This document shows positions 1 to 7,607 of a stretch of 14,675 bases of DNA, piece after piece. The notes below the pieces were generated by a model. The model worked only from the letters and a program-made list of their open reading frames with translations. It made no database searches and was not told the DNA's origin. Every line of letters starts with the position of its first letter. Position 1 is the first letter of the stretch. Source of the stretch: an uncultured Alistipes sp. Lineage in GTDB: Bacteria > Bacteroidota > Bacteroidia > Bacteroidales > Rikenellaceae. The DNA lies in assembly GCA_904502075.1 (NCBI GenBank), contig CAJGDL010000034.1, positions 1 through 14,675 of the forward strand, read 5' to 3'. The translations under genes were made by a program, and so were the position numbers.

Positions 1-1
1 G

Positions 2-1855
2 GAGGCTTTGCTGACGGGTCGCGGCCGCGTGGTGATGCGTGCCCTCACCGAGATCGAGCACACGGCCTCGGGTAGAGAGTGCATTGTCGTTACCGAGATT
101 CCCTACCAGGTGAATAAGGAGTTGATGATCAAGAAGATTGCCGCTATGGTCAACGAGAAGAAGATCGAGGGCATCTCCTACATCAACGACGAGTCGGACC
201 GCAACGGTTTGCGTATTATCATCATCCTGAAGCAGGATGCCGTGGCAAGCGTGGTGCTCAATACCTTATATAAGAATACGGAGTTGCAGACCTCGTTCTC
301 GGTGAACAACATCGCTCTGGTCAACGGTCGTCCGCAGTTGCTGAACCTGAAGGATCTGGTGCAGCACTTCGTGGAGCACCGCCACGATGTGGTGGTGCGT
401 CGCACGCGCTACGACTTGAAGAAGGCGGAGGATCGTCTGCACATTGTACAGGGCTTGTTGATCGCCCAGGACAACATCGACGAGGTGATCCACACGATTC
501 GTGCCGCGAAGACTCCCATCGAGGCCAAGCAGGCGTTGATCGAGAAGTTTAATCTTTCGGAGATCCAGGCTTCGGCCATTATCGAGATGCGTCTGCGCGC
601 CCTGACGGGTCTGGAGCATGGCAAGTTGGTGGCCGAGCGCGACGAGTTGGAGCGTCAGATTGCCTACTTCCGTGAGGTGCTCTCGAGCGTGGAGAAGCAG
701 ATGGGTATCATCAAGGAGGAGCTTTTGGAGATCAAAGCGAAGTATGGCGACAAGCGTCGTACGGAGATTATCTACGCTTCGGAGGAGTTCAATCCCGAGG
801 ATTTCTATGCCGATGACGACATGGTGATCACCATTTCGCACATGGGCTACATCAAGCGCACGCCGCTGGCCGAGTACCGCACGCAGAACCGTGGCGGTGT
901 GGGGGCCAAGGGTAGTGCTACGCGAGACGAAGACTTCATTGAGCATATCTATGTGGCCTCGATGCACAATACGATGCTCTTCTTTACCGAAAAGGGTCGT
1001 TGTTATTGGCTCAAGGTATACGAAATTCCCGAGGGAACTCGTTCTTCTAAGGGACGAGCCATTCAGAATGTGATCCAGATCGAGCCCGATGACAAGGTGC
1101 GTGCCTATATCAACGTGAAGAAACTCACCGACGAGGAGTACATCAACAACAACTACATTGTGATGTGTACGAAGGATGGTACGATCAAGAAGACGAAACT
1201 CGAGGCCTACTCGCGTCCGCGTACCAACGGTGTGAATGCCATTGTGATTCGTGAGGGTGATGAGCTGATCGAGGCCAAGCTCACGAGTGGCGAGGCACAG
1301 ATCATGATCGCGGCCCGCGAGGGTAAGGCGATCCGCTTCGGTGAGGATACGGTGCGTCCCGTGGGTAGAACCTCGATGGGTGTGCGCGGTATCTCGATCG
1401 AGGAGAACGACGAGGTGGTCGGCATGATCTGCATCGAGCCCGATTCGAAGCAGGATGTGCTCGTGCTGAGCGAGAACGGCTACGGAAAGCGTACCGACCT
1501 GGAGGAATATCGCATCACGAACCGTGGCGGCAAGGGTGTCAAGACGATCAATGTGACGGAGAAGACCGGCAAGCTGATCTCGATCCAGGCCGTAACGGAC
1601 GAGAACGACCTGATGATTATCAACCGCTCGGGTCTGACGATCCGCACGGCTGTCGAGCAGATTCGCGTGGCGGGTCGCGCCACGCAGGGTGTGCGTATCA
1701 TCAACCTCCGCGAGGGCGATGCCATCGCCTCGGTGATGGCTGTGCCGGCCTCGGACGAGGAGGAGAACTTGACCGAAGGAGTGGTGGTTGAGGGTGAGGT
1801 GACGGAGGCTGTGGAGGCTCCCGCCACGACCGAGGCCCTGCCCGCAGAGGAGTAA
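2..1855 (+). CDS. gyrA: DNA gyrase subunit A, 3' part (N-terminus outside window)
   Basis: GyrA is the breakage-reunion subunit of the type II topoisomerase that introduces negative supercoils. The reading frame is open from base 2 (E-A-L-L-T-G-R-G-R-V-V-M-R), so the gene starts upstream. About 617 codons remain of a family length near 850, so the catalytic tyrosine and N-terminal winged helix are not visible. Seen here are the coiled-coil/tower region with the conserved block EMRLRALTGLE (about 588-620) and then the C-terminal beta-pinwheel DNA-wrapping domain. The pinwheel carries a GyrA-box-like motif QNRGGVGAKG (884-913) and a related blade motif TNRGGKGVK near 1516-1542. The GyrA box and the close match to remembered Bacteroides GyrA argue against ParC. 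The protein ends in a Glu-rich tail of about 32 residues after the last blade. The next gene starts 34 bases downstream and is probably co-transcribed. Confidence 0.97.
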   Translation, partial: EALLTGRGRVVMRALTEIEHTASGRECIVVTEIPYQVNKELMIKKIAAMVNEKKIEGISYINDESDRNGLRIIIILKQDAVASVVLNTLYKNTELQTSFSVNNIALVNGRPQLLNLKDLVQHFVEHRHDVVVRRTRYDLKKAEDRLHIVQGLLIAQDNIDEVIHTIRAAKTPIEAKQALIEKFNLSEIQASAIIEMRLRALTGLEHGKLVAERDELERQIAYFREVLSSVEKQMGIIKEELLEIKAKYGDKRRTEIIYASEEFNPEDFYADDDMVITISHMGYIKRTPLAEYRTQNRGGVGAKGSATRDEDFIEHIYVASMHNTMLFFTEKGRCYWLKVYEIPEGTRSSKGRAIQNVIQIEPDDKVRAYINVKKLTDEEYINNNYIVMCTKDGTIKKTKLEAYSRPRTNGVNAIVIREGDELIEAKLTSGEAQIMIAAREGKAIRFGEDTVRPVGRTSMGVRGISIEENDEVVGMICIEPDSKQDVLVLSENGYGKRTDLEEYRITNRGGKGVKTINVTEKTGKLISIQAVTDENDLMIINRSGLTIRTAVEQIRVAGRATQGVRIINLREGDAIASVMAVPASDEEENLTEGVVVEGEVTEAVEAPATTEALPAEE

Positions 1856-1889
1856 ATAAAGTAAACAACAAAACCTAATAACGAAAGAG

Positions 1890-3245
1890 ATGAAAAAGAT
1901 TTTTTTGATGGCAGTGGCAGCCATGCTGCTTGCTGCTCCTGCAACGCAGGCACAGAAGATCAACGGGGAGGAGCTCAATGCCACCCTCGCCAAGAGTGAT
2001 GCTGAGATTCAGGATGTGAAGAAGAACGGTAAGTCGGCTACTTGGGTAAAGCGTGCCCAGACGATCTACGGCGCAATTTCGGCCCCTACGAAGGGTCTCT
2101 ATACCCCGGGTATGGTGGAAACCTTGCTCAAGCCTACGATGGGTGATCCCGCTGGTCAGGGTGAGGCGGCTATCCGCACGGGTGCTGCTCAGGCCTATAA
2201 CTACGCTTGGGTGGATGTCTATCTGCAGGGTGGCCAGGTGGTAGCCTGGACGCAGACCCGCGAGGTGCGCCCCAACCTCTACGAGGAGTTTGTGGCTGCT
2301 GTAAACAAGGCGCAGGAGCTCGATCCCAAGGCCGCTGCCAAGTTGAAGGGCGTGATGGGCGATATCGTGAATTTCTATAAGCAGGAGGGTAATGTGAACT
2401 ACGATGCTGCCCAGTATCGTAAGGCTGCCGATGGCTACATCAAGGCCTATTCGCTGATGGAGAATCCGGCCTATGGTGCCGCTACCGACCCTGCACTCCT
2501 CTACAATGCCGGTTATCTGCTCGTAGTGGATGGTAACACGAACCCCGAGTCGTTTGTGCTGGCCGAGCAGGTGCTGCGCAAGGCTCTTGAGAATGGTTAC
2601 AGCGATGAGCAGGGTGGTGCCTTCTACTACCTCTTCCACAGCTGCTACGGCCAGGCTCAGCAGGCCGAGGGTGAGGCTAAGGCTGCGCTCCTTCAGAAGG
2701 CCAAGGCTGCCCTGACGGAGGGTATCGAGAAGTATCCTACCAACGAGAACATCATCAGCTCGTTCCTGGGTCTCTATATGTCGGAGCCCTCGGTGGGCGA
2801 TGCTTCGGAGCTGATCGGCATGATCGAGTCTGCCGTAGCCCGCGATCCTCAGAGCGTGGAGATGTGGTCGAGCCTTGCGCTGGCCAACTACCAGATGAAG
2901 AACTTCGAGGCTGCTATTGCCGCCGGTCAGAAGGCCGCCGAGCTTGCTCCCGATAGCTTCGATAGCAACTATCGCCAGGGTATCTTCTTCGCTGCTCAGG
3001 GCGACTGGCTCCTCGAGGAGATCAACAAGCGTAACTACACCCGTCAGTCGGATTACGATGCCGACCTGGCCCTCTCGAACAACGCCTACCGCGGTGCAGT
3101 GCCCTGGTTGGAGAAGGCCTTCGAGATCGATCCTACGAACCGTTCGGTAGTGGAGACCCTGAAGGTGATCTGCTTCCGTCTGCGCGACGAGGAGGGTATG
3201 ATGGATAAGTACAACAAGTACAACACGCTGCTCAAGCAGATGTAA
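1890..3245 (+). CDS. Secreted tetratricopeptide-repeat protein
   Basis: A 451-residue protein with a clear Sec signal peptide (MKKIFLMAVAAMLLAAPATQAQ, cleavage after about residue 21) and no membrane anchor or lipobox cysteine, so it is predicted to be periplasmic. TPR-like helix pairs are visible around residues 168-190 (YDAAQYRKAADGYIKAYSL), 225-275, 315-350 (ALANYQMKNFEAAIAAGQKAAELAP) and 395-440, with the alternating small/aromatic pattern of the repeat. No catalytic motif is seen; TPR arrays mediate protein-protein contacts, and the partner is unknown. It follows gyrA by 34 bases with no obvious promoter between them, and a strong intrinsic terminator lies just after its stop, so a gyrA-TPR transcription unit is likely. 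As I recall, a TPR gene downstream of gyrA recurs in Bacteroidales. The start is the only ATG that precedes the signal peptide properly. Confidence 0.9.
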   Translation: MKKIFLMAVAAMLLAAPATQAQKINGEELNATLAKSDAEIQDVKKNGKSATWVKRAQTIYGAISAPTKGLYTPGMVETLLKPTMGDPAGQGEAAIRTGAAQAYNYAWVDVYLQGGQVVAWTQTREVRPNLYEEFVAAVNKAQELDPKAAAKLKGVMGDIVNFYKQEGNVNYDAAQYRKAADGYIKAYSLMENPAYGAATDPALLYNAGYLLVVDGNTNPESFVLAEQVLRKALENGYSDEQGGAFYYLFHSCYGQAQQAEGEAKAALLQKAKAALTEGIEKYPTNENIISSFLGLYMSEPSVGDASELIGMIESAVARDPQSVEMWSSLALANYQMKNFEAAIAAGQKAAELAPDSFDSNYRQGIFFAAQGDWLLEEINKRNYTRQSDYDADLALSNNAYRGAVPWLEKAFEIDPTNRSVVETLKVICFRLRDEEGMMDKYNKYNTLLKQM

Positions 3246-3257
3246 TTTATGATTTCC

Positions 3258-3275
3258 AGGGGGCGTTTTCCCCCT
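3258..3275 (+). other. Short GC hairpin preceding the main terminator
   Basis: A 6-bp perfect stem AGGGGG/CCCCCT with loop CGTTTT sits 12 bases after the TPR stop codon and 8 bases before the stronger terminator stem. No T-run follows it, so alone it is not a canonical intrinsic terminator. It may protect the 3' end or assist termination. Confidence 0.5.
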
Positions 3276-3283
3276 TGAATCCT

Positions 3284-3321
3284 ACCCCGAAAGGAAAACT
3301 CTCCTTTCGGGGTGTTTTTTT
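3284..3321 (+). terminator. Intrinsic terminator after gyrA-TPR unit
   Basis: A perfect 12-bp inverted repeat (ACCCCGAAAGGA at 3284-3295 and TCCTTTCGGGGT at 3302-3313) encloses a 6-base loop. One G and then seven T residues (3315-3321) follow. This is a textbook rho-independent terminator for the + strand. It separates the gyrA-TPR unit from the PEGA-repeat gene, which has its own promoter. Confidence 0.93.
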
Positions 3322-3378
3322 CTGAACCAAAATAGGTAAAAACACCCCTTTGCGGCTTTTAGTTCCTGATTTTTTTCT

Positions 3379-3386
3379 TATCTTTG
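3379..3386 (+). promoter_or_regulatory. Bacteroidota-type -7 element (TATCTTTG)
   Basis: TATCTTTG matches the Bacteroidota sigma-ABfr -7 consensus TAnnTTTG exactly. It lies in the AT-rich gap after the terminator. The -33 partner is weak: TTTG at 3349-3352 is 26 bases upstream instead of about 19-21. Transcription would begin around 3390-3394. That would make an ATG at 3395 nearly leaderless and favours the ATG at 3407 as the true start of the downstream gene. Confidence 0.65.
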
Positions 3387-3406
3387 TAAGATAAATGGAA
3401 CAGATT

Positions 3407-5215
3407 ATGAGAAACTTGAGATCTATATTTCTTTCATGGCTCTTTTCGTTGTTGGTCTTGCCGTTGGCGGGGCAGGAGATGAGCGTGAAATCCTTTGAAC
3501 TCCGACAGACCGATATCGTGGGCAAGGTGAAGCCCCGATACGACTTGAACGACGAGGCGTGTGCCCTAATTCGTGTCCAAGTGGCCTTGAGCGGAGTGAA
3601 ATTCGAAGGCATGGTGATGGGCGATGTGCAGGAGAAGACGGGAGAATATTTCGTCTATGTTCCCGCCGTGGCCAAGTCGATTCGTATCAAGGCCGATGGC
3701 TATCTCCCGTTGGAATACCACTTCCCCGAGCGTCTGCAGGGGTTGCGCACCTACGGTTTGCGCATCCTGCTGCCCGGAGTCCCCGATGCGGGCGAGTTGC
3801 CCCGCCCCACGGCGCAGTATGTGGTGATGAATGTGCAGCCCAAGGGGGCGATGGTCATCATCGACGACATGATGCGCTCGTTGGATTCGGAGGGCAACCT
3901 CTTTTTGGAGCTCCCTTTGGGTGAGCACCGCTACCAGATCTCGGCCTCGGGTTATCGCACCCAGCACGGAACTTTCCCGCTCATCGATACCGAGAAAACG
4001 GTTCTCAATGTGGCCCTTCAGCCCGCTACCGGCTGGCTCGACCTGAGCTCCGTGCCGGCCGATGGGGTGCAGGTACTCGTCGATGGCAACAGCGTGGGAA
4101 CCACCCCCTGCCGGCTCCAATTATCGGGTGGCCAGCATCGTTTGCAGCTGCTCAAGCCCGGCTATTTGGCCTATAACGAGACGGTAACCCTGGTCGATGG
4201 GCAGACCCTTAAGGTGCAGGCTCGTCTGCAGATCAACTCTTCGGAGGTGGTGCTGAATGCCGCCAACCCCAAGGCGGAGATCTGGGTGAGTGGCCAAAAG
4301 ATGGGTGTCGGCTCGTGGAGTGGCCCGCTGGATGCAGGTACCTACACGGTGACGAGCCGTTGTGAGGGTTACGAGGAGATGGTAGATATCATTGAGGTGC
4401 GCACGGGAGGGGAGCGATCCTTCCGACTCTCGGAGCAGGTACCTGTCTACGGCCTGCTGAAGGTGGCCTCACAGCCCATGGGGGCCGATATCTACCTCGA
4501 TGGTAAGAAGATCGGTCAGACCCCCTATCAGGACAGCCGCGTGCTGACGGGTCGTCACACCTTGTGGGTCGTAAAGGCGGGCTACCGTACCGAGGTGCGC
4601 GAGGTGGAACTCAAAAAGGGAACTCCCAGCGACTTGACGGTGCGCATGACGGCCGGTGAATCGCGCCTCCCATCAGCAACCCCCTCGGCCCCTTCGGCGA
4701 CGGGTACAACCTCTGCCACGGTAACGACCGCGACTGCAACCGCTACGGGCGAGAGCTATAAGGTGGGCGATTACTACAGCAAGAACGGTCTGCGCGGTAT
4801 TGTCTTTTGGGTGGATGCATCGGGCCAACATGGAAAGATTGTCTCGATGGCCGAGGAGAAACTTTCGTGGGATACAAACGGTGTGAATCGTCTCGTTGGG
4901 GCCAATGATTTGAAAAATGGTGCGACGAATCAAGCAAAAGGGGTGGCAGCCTCCGTTCCCTCGTTTGGCTACTGCAAATCGCAGGGCGAGGGGTGGTATA
5001 TGCCCGCCAAGGAGGAGTTGATTCAGCTCTTCAAGGCCAAGGCCAAAGTAAACGCCACACTCAAAAAGATGGGCCAACGATTCCTTCAGGCTTGGTATTG
5101 GTCCTCCACCGAGGGAGATAACGATCAGGCCTGGTGTCTGGATATGTATGGCGGCGTGGCCTACAAACGCTCCAAGGAGGTGGTGCAACCGGTGCGTCCG
5201 ATCGCCCAATTTTAG
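3407..5215 (+). CDS. Secreted PEGA-repeat protein with C-terminal DUF1566-like domain
   Basis: A protein of about 602 residues with a signal peptide (MRNLRSIFLSWLFSLLVLPLAGQ). An upstream in-frame ATG at 3395 adds only MEQI; 3407 is preferred because of the promoter position. After an N-terminal region (about 24-135) come four PEGA-like beta repeats at roughly 139-206, 209-278, 278-346 and 348-416. The second and fourth are clearest (VPADGVQVLVDGNSVGTTPC; SQPMGADIYLDGKKIGQTPY). A Ser/Thr/Ala-rich linker (about 420-448) leads to a C-terminal domain (about 450-602) with the YWSSTE and VRPI signatures of DUF1566/Lcl_C domains. PEGA repeats are associated with S-layer and envelope surface proteins, and DUF1566 domains with secreted or surface proteins; the exact role is unknown. 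It is flanked by a terminator and a 96-base gap, so it is probably monocistronic. Confidence 0.88.
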   Translation: MRNLRSIFLSWLFSLLVLPLAGQEMSVKSFELRQTDIVGKVKPRYDLNDEACALIRVQVALSGVKFEGMVMGDVQEKTGEYFVYVPAVAKSIRIKADGYLPLEYHFPERLQGLRTYGLRILLPGVPDAGELPRPTAQYVVMNVQPKGAMVIIDDMMRSLDSEGNLFLELPLGEHRYQISASGYRTQHGTFPLIDTEKTVLNVALQPATGWLDLSSVPADGVQVLVDGNSVGTTPCRLQLSGGQHRLQLLKPGYLAYNETVTLVDGQTLKVQARLQINSSEVVLNAANPKAEIWVSGQKMGVGSWSGPLDAGTYTVTSRCEGYEEMVDIIEVRTGGERSFRLSEQVPVYGLLKVASQPMGADIYLDGKKIGQTPYQDSRVLTGRHTLWVVKAGYRTEVREVELKKGTPSDLTVRMTAGESRLPSATPSAPSATGTTSATVTTATATATGESYKVGDYYSKNGLRGIVFWVDASGQHGKIVSMAEEKLSWDTNGVNRLVGANDLKNGATNQAKGVAASVPSFGYCKSQGEGWYMPAKEELIQLFKAKAKVNATLKKMGQRFLQAWYWSSTEGDNDQAWCLDMYGGVAYKRSKEVVQPVRPIAQF

Positions 5216-5311
5216 AAAACCGGGCTCAAGGGCAATATCTGCCACCGATTGTGCGTTTATAGAAAACTTTCAGGCTTCGAATAACGAAAATAACAAAACA
5301 GAGATAGAACT

Positions 5312-6310
5312 ATGAGTGAAGTAATCAACATCAAGGAACTTAGCGAACGCATCGAGCGTGAATCGGTCTTTGTCGATACGCTGCGTCAGGAGATGGGGAA
5401 GGTCATCGTGGGGCAGAGCCACCTGGTCGATACCCTGCTGATTGGTCTTTTGTCCAACGGACACATCCTCCTCGAGGGTGTGCCGGGTTTGGCCAAGACC
5501 TTGGCCATCACGACGTTGGCCAAGGCGGTCGATGCCGATTTCTCGCGTATTCAGTTTACCCCCGACCTCTTGCCGGCCGACCTCCTGGGTACGCTCATCT
5601 ATTCGCAGAAGAGCGAGGAGTTTGTCGTGAAGAAGGGCCCCGTATTTGCCAACTTCGTCCTGGCCGATGAGATCAACCGTTCGCCTGCCAAGGTGCAGTC
5701 GGCCCTCCTCGAGGCGATGCAGGAGCGTCAGGTAACCATTGGTGACGAGACCTATCCCCTGCCCAAGCCCTTCTTGGTATTGGCCACGCAGAACCCCCTG
5801 GAGCAGGAGGGTACCTATCCGCTCCCCGAGGCCCAGGTAGACCGTTTCATGCTCAAGGCCAAAATCTCCTACCCCAAGAAGCAGGAGGAGCGCGACATTG
5901 TGCGCATGAACCTCTCGGGAGCCGGTATGCCCGAGGTCAATAAGGTGATCTCGCCCGAGGATATCATCAAGGCACGCAAGGTGGTCGAGGAGGTCTATAT
6001 GGATGAGAAGATCGAGAAGTATATCATCGATATCATCTTCGCCACGCGCGAACCCGCCGAGTACAACCTCCAAAAGTTGCAGTCGCTGATCGCCTACGGT
6101 GGTTCGCCTCGCGCCTCGATCTCGCTGGCCAAGGCAGCCCGTGCCTATGCTTTCATTCGTCGCCGTGGCTACGTCATCCCCGAGGATGTGCGTGCCGTCT
6201 GCCACGATGTATTGCGTCACCGCATCGGTCTTACCTACGAGGCTGAGGCTGAGAATATTACCTCGGAGGAGATTATTACTGAGATTTTGAATAACGTCAT
6301 CGTGCCTTAA
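5312..6310 (+). CDS. moxR: MoxR-family AAA+ ATPase
   Basis: A cytoplasmic AAA+ ATPase of 332 residues, typical for MoxR. Walker A is GVPGLAKT at residues 56-63 and Walker B is VLADEIN with D119/E120. A sensor-1 region LATQNPLEQEGTYPLPEAQ follows, then a DRF segment and a sensor-2-like GGSPRAS near 267-273 with the MoxR lid. MoxR proteins are chaperone-like activators of VWA-domain partners; here the partners are probably the DUF58, BatA and BatB products downstream. It heads the aerotolerance cluster. A 412-base gap holding three tandem palindromes separates it from the DUF58 gene, which may uncouple its expression from the rest. No consensus -7 box was found in the 96-base upstream gap. Confidence 0.95.
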   Translation: MSEVINIKELSERIERESVFVDTLRQEMGKVIVGQSHLVDTLLIGLLSNGHILLEGVPGLAKTLAITTLAKAVDADFSRIQFTPDLLPADLLGTLIYSQKSEEFVVKKGPVFANFVLADEINRSPAKVQSALLEAMQERQVTIGDETYPLPKPFLVLATQNPLEQEGTYPLPEAQVDRFMLKAKISYPKKQEERDIVRMNLSGAGMPEVNKVISPEDIIKARKVVEEVYMDEKIEKYIIDIIFATREPAEYNLQKLQSLIAYGGSPRASISLAKAARAYAFIRRRGYVIPEDVRAVCHDVLRHRIGLTYEAEAENITSEEIITEILNNVIVP

Positions 6311-6313
6311 TCA

Positions 6314-6420
6314 TTTTGAGGGGTGTTTTCGGCGTTACGGGAATCTGGTGTGAAGGTCACATACAAAAAGTATGCTCCCTCCACACCAAATTCCCAAGCC
6401 TTGAAAACCCCGCCTCAAAA
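6314..6420. repeat. Palindromic unit 1
   Basis: The ends TTTTGAGG (6314-6321) and CCTCAAAA (6413-6420) are perfectly inverted. The inner arms GTTTTC/GAAAAC pair, GGGAATCTGGTGTG (6339-6352) pairs with CACACCAAATTCCC (6382-6395) with one mismatch, and the tip is CATAC(AAAAA)GTATG at 6360-6374. It begins 4 bases after the moxR stop codon. Confidence 0.88.
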
Positions 6421-6439
6421 TAATTAAGGAGGAGCGGAA

Positions 6440-6540
6440 GAGGAGTGTTTTCTGCGTTACGCCCAATCCGAGGTGAAGGTCGCATACGACAAGTATGCTC
6501 CCTCCACACCGAATACGGCAAGCCTTGAAAACCCCGCCTC
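6440..6540. repeat. Palindromic unit 2
   Basis: The outer arms GAGGAGTGTTTTC (6440-6452) and GAAAACCCCGCCTC (6527-6540) are inverted with slight mismatch. The tip is a perfect GCATAC(GACAA)GTATGC at 6482-6498. Facing arm segments near 6461-6470 and 6511-6519 differ from unit 1 but still pair in part. Confidence 0.88.
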
Positions 6541-6563
6541 AAAATAATTAAGGAGGAGCGGAA

Positions 6564-6664
6564 GAGGAGTGTTTTCTGCGTTACGTCCAATCCGAGGTGA
6601 AGGTCACATACGACAAGTATGCTCCCTCCACGCCGAATACGGCAAGCCTTGAAAACCCCGCCCC
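6564..6664. repeat. Palindromic unit 3
   Basis: Nearly identical to unit 2, with the same outer arms (6564-6576 against 6651-6664) and tip CATAC(GACAA)GTATG. The CCTCAAAATAATTA end is altered to a run of C followed by AAATAATTA, so the 3' boundary is slightly degenerate. Confidence 0.87.
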
Positions 6665-6722
6665 CAAATAATTAACGAATAGTTTTCCTTTCCGAACCGC
6701 CACGTTCAAAGAACCAAAAAAC

Positions 6723-7607
6723 ATGCAGGAGAACGAAAACGATATCCTGAAGCGAGTCCGAAAAATAGAGATCAAGACGCGCGGTCTCTCGAATGAGATC
6801 TTTGCCGGAAAGTACCACACGGCCTTCCGAGGACGCGGTATGTCCTTCTCGGAGGTGCGCGAGTACCGTGCCGGAGATGATGTGCGCGACATCGATTGGA
6901 ACGTTACGGCCCGCTCCCGCACCCCTCACATCAAGGTCTATGAGGAGGAGCGCGAGCTGACCATGATGCTCTTGGTGGATGTCTCCTCGTCGCGTCTCTT
7001 CGGCTCTACGGAGCGCATGAAGAAGTCCATCATCACCGAAATCGCCGCTGTGTTGGCCTTCTCGGCCGCCCAGAACAACGACAAGGTGGGTTGCATCTTC
7101 TTCTCGGATCGCATCGAGAAGTTTATACCCCCCAAAAAGGGGCGTAGCCACATTCTGATGATCATCCGCGAACTCATCGGCTTCGAGCCCGAGCACCGCG
7201 AGACGAAGCTCTCAGAGGCGGTGCGCTACCTGACGAATGTGATCAAGAAGCGCTGCACGACCTTTATCCTCTCCGACTTTATCAATCCGGAGTCGGATCG
7301 CGAGGTATTATCCGATGCCTTGAAGATTGCCGGTGGGAAGCATGACCTGGTGGCCATTCGAGTGGTCGATCCGCGCGAGCAGGAGTTGCCCGATGTGGGA
7401 ATCGTGGAGTTGCGCGATGCCGAGACGGGCGAGAAATCATGGATCGATACCTCGTCGCGTGCCGTAAGAGAGTATTTCCGTGTCGAGACCGAGAAACGGA
7501 GTGCCGAGATGGAGAGCCTTTTGAAACACAACCGAATAGACACGGCATCTATCCTGACCAATGAGGATTATGTCGTAGAACTGATCAAACTCTTCAAAAA
7601 ACGATGA
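6723..7607 (+). CDS. DUF58 / VWA-like protein of the aerotolerance cluster
   Basis: A 294-residue soluble protein with no signal peptide or membrane segment. It has the DUF58 signature block SFSEVREYRAGDDVRDIDWN around residues 41-60, followed by RSRTPHIKVYEEERE. A VWA-like fold follows, with a MIDAS-type motif DVSSS (D86, S88, S90) and the third acidic position in LSDF (D185). DUF58 proteins are regularly encoded beside moxR and are thought to be MoxR partners. The start is the first ATG after the palindrome array. Its stop overlaps the next start as ATGA (7604-7607), which implies translational coupling with the BatD-like gene. It belongs to the compact three-gene block 6723-9369. Confidence 0.93.
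   Translation: MQENENDILKRVRKIEIKTRGLSNEIFAGKYHTAFRGRGMSFSEVREYRAGDDVRDIDWNVTARSRTPHIKVYEEERELTMMLLVDVSSSRLFGSTERMKKSIITEIAAVLAFSAAQNNDKVGCIFFSDRIEKFIPPKKGRSHILMIIRELIGFEPEHRETKLSEAVRYLTNVIKKRCTTFILSDFINPESDREVLSDALKIAGGKHDLVAIRVVDPREQELPDVGIVELRDAETGEKSWIDTSSRAVREYFRVETEKRSAEMESLLKHNRIDTASILTNEDYVVELIKLFKKR

Larger units (their letters stand above)
6314..6674. repeat. Tandem array of three palindromic repeat units
   Basis: The 412-base gap between the moxR stop and the DUF58 start is almost filled by three direct copies of one element. Equivalent positions recur at 6323, 6445 and 6569 (periods 122 and 124). Copies 2 and 3 differ at only about five positions in about 107; copy 1 is more diverged, mainly in the arms. 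Each copy is itself a long imperfect palindrome with a 5-base loop, so RNA of either strand, or single-stranded DNA, could form three consecutive hairpins of about 100 nt. There is no coding signal: the minus-strand readings through it are repeat translations. The remaining bases 6675-6722 hold only a weak -7-like TAGTTTTC at 6680-6687. Confidence 0.93.

Noticed and set aside
266..1993. 575-residue minus-strand reading frame opposite gyrA
   Set aside because: It is antisense to an unmistakable GyrA, and its His/Leu/Arg-rich composition is typical of the complement of GC-rich codons. It runs across a gene boundary and has no recognisable domain.
5216..5311. Promoter for moxR in the 96-base gap
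   Set aside because: The stretch TAGAAAACTTTCAG near 5260-5273 loosely suggests a -7 box but does not match TAnnTTTG, and no spaced -33 was convincing.
6314..6674. Integron attC array or CRISPR array
   Set aside because: The spacing is regular, but there are no unique spacers or cassette ORFs between copies, no attC core sites of the GTTRRRY type, no integrase and no cas gene. The repeats of about 100 bp are far too long for CRISPR.
6357..6922. Two short minus-strand frames across the palindromes (6357-6590, 6581-6922)
   Set aside because: They are translations of the repeat copies themselves: similar peptide segments recur with each copy and indels shift the frame. Such small hypotheticals are common artefacts of dispersed repeats.
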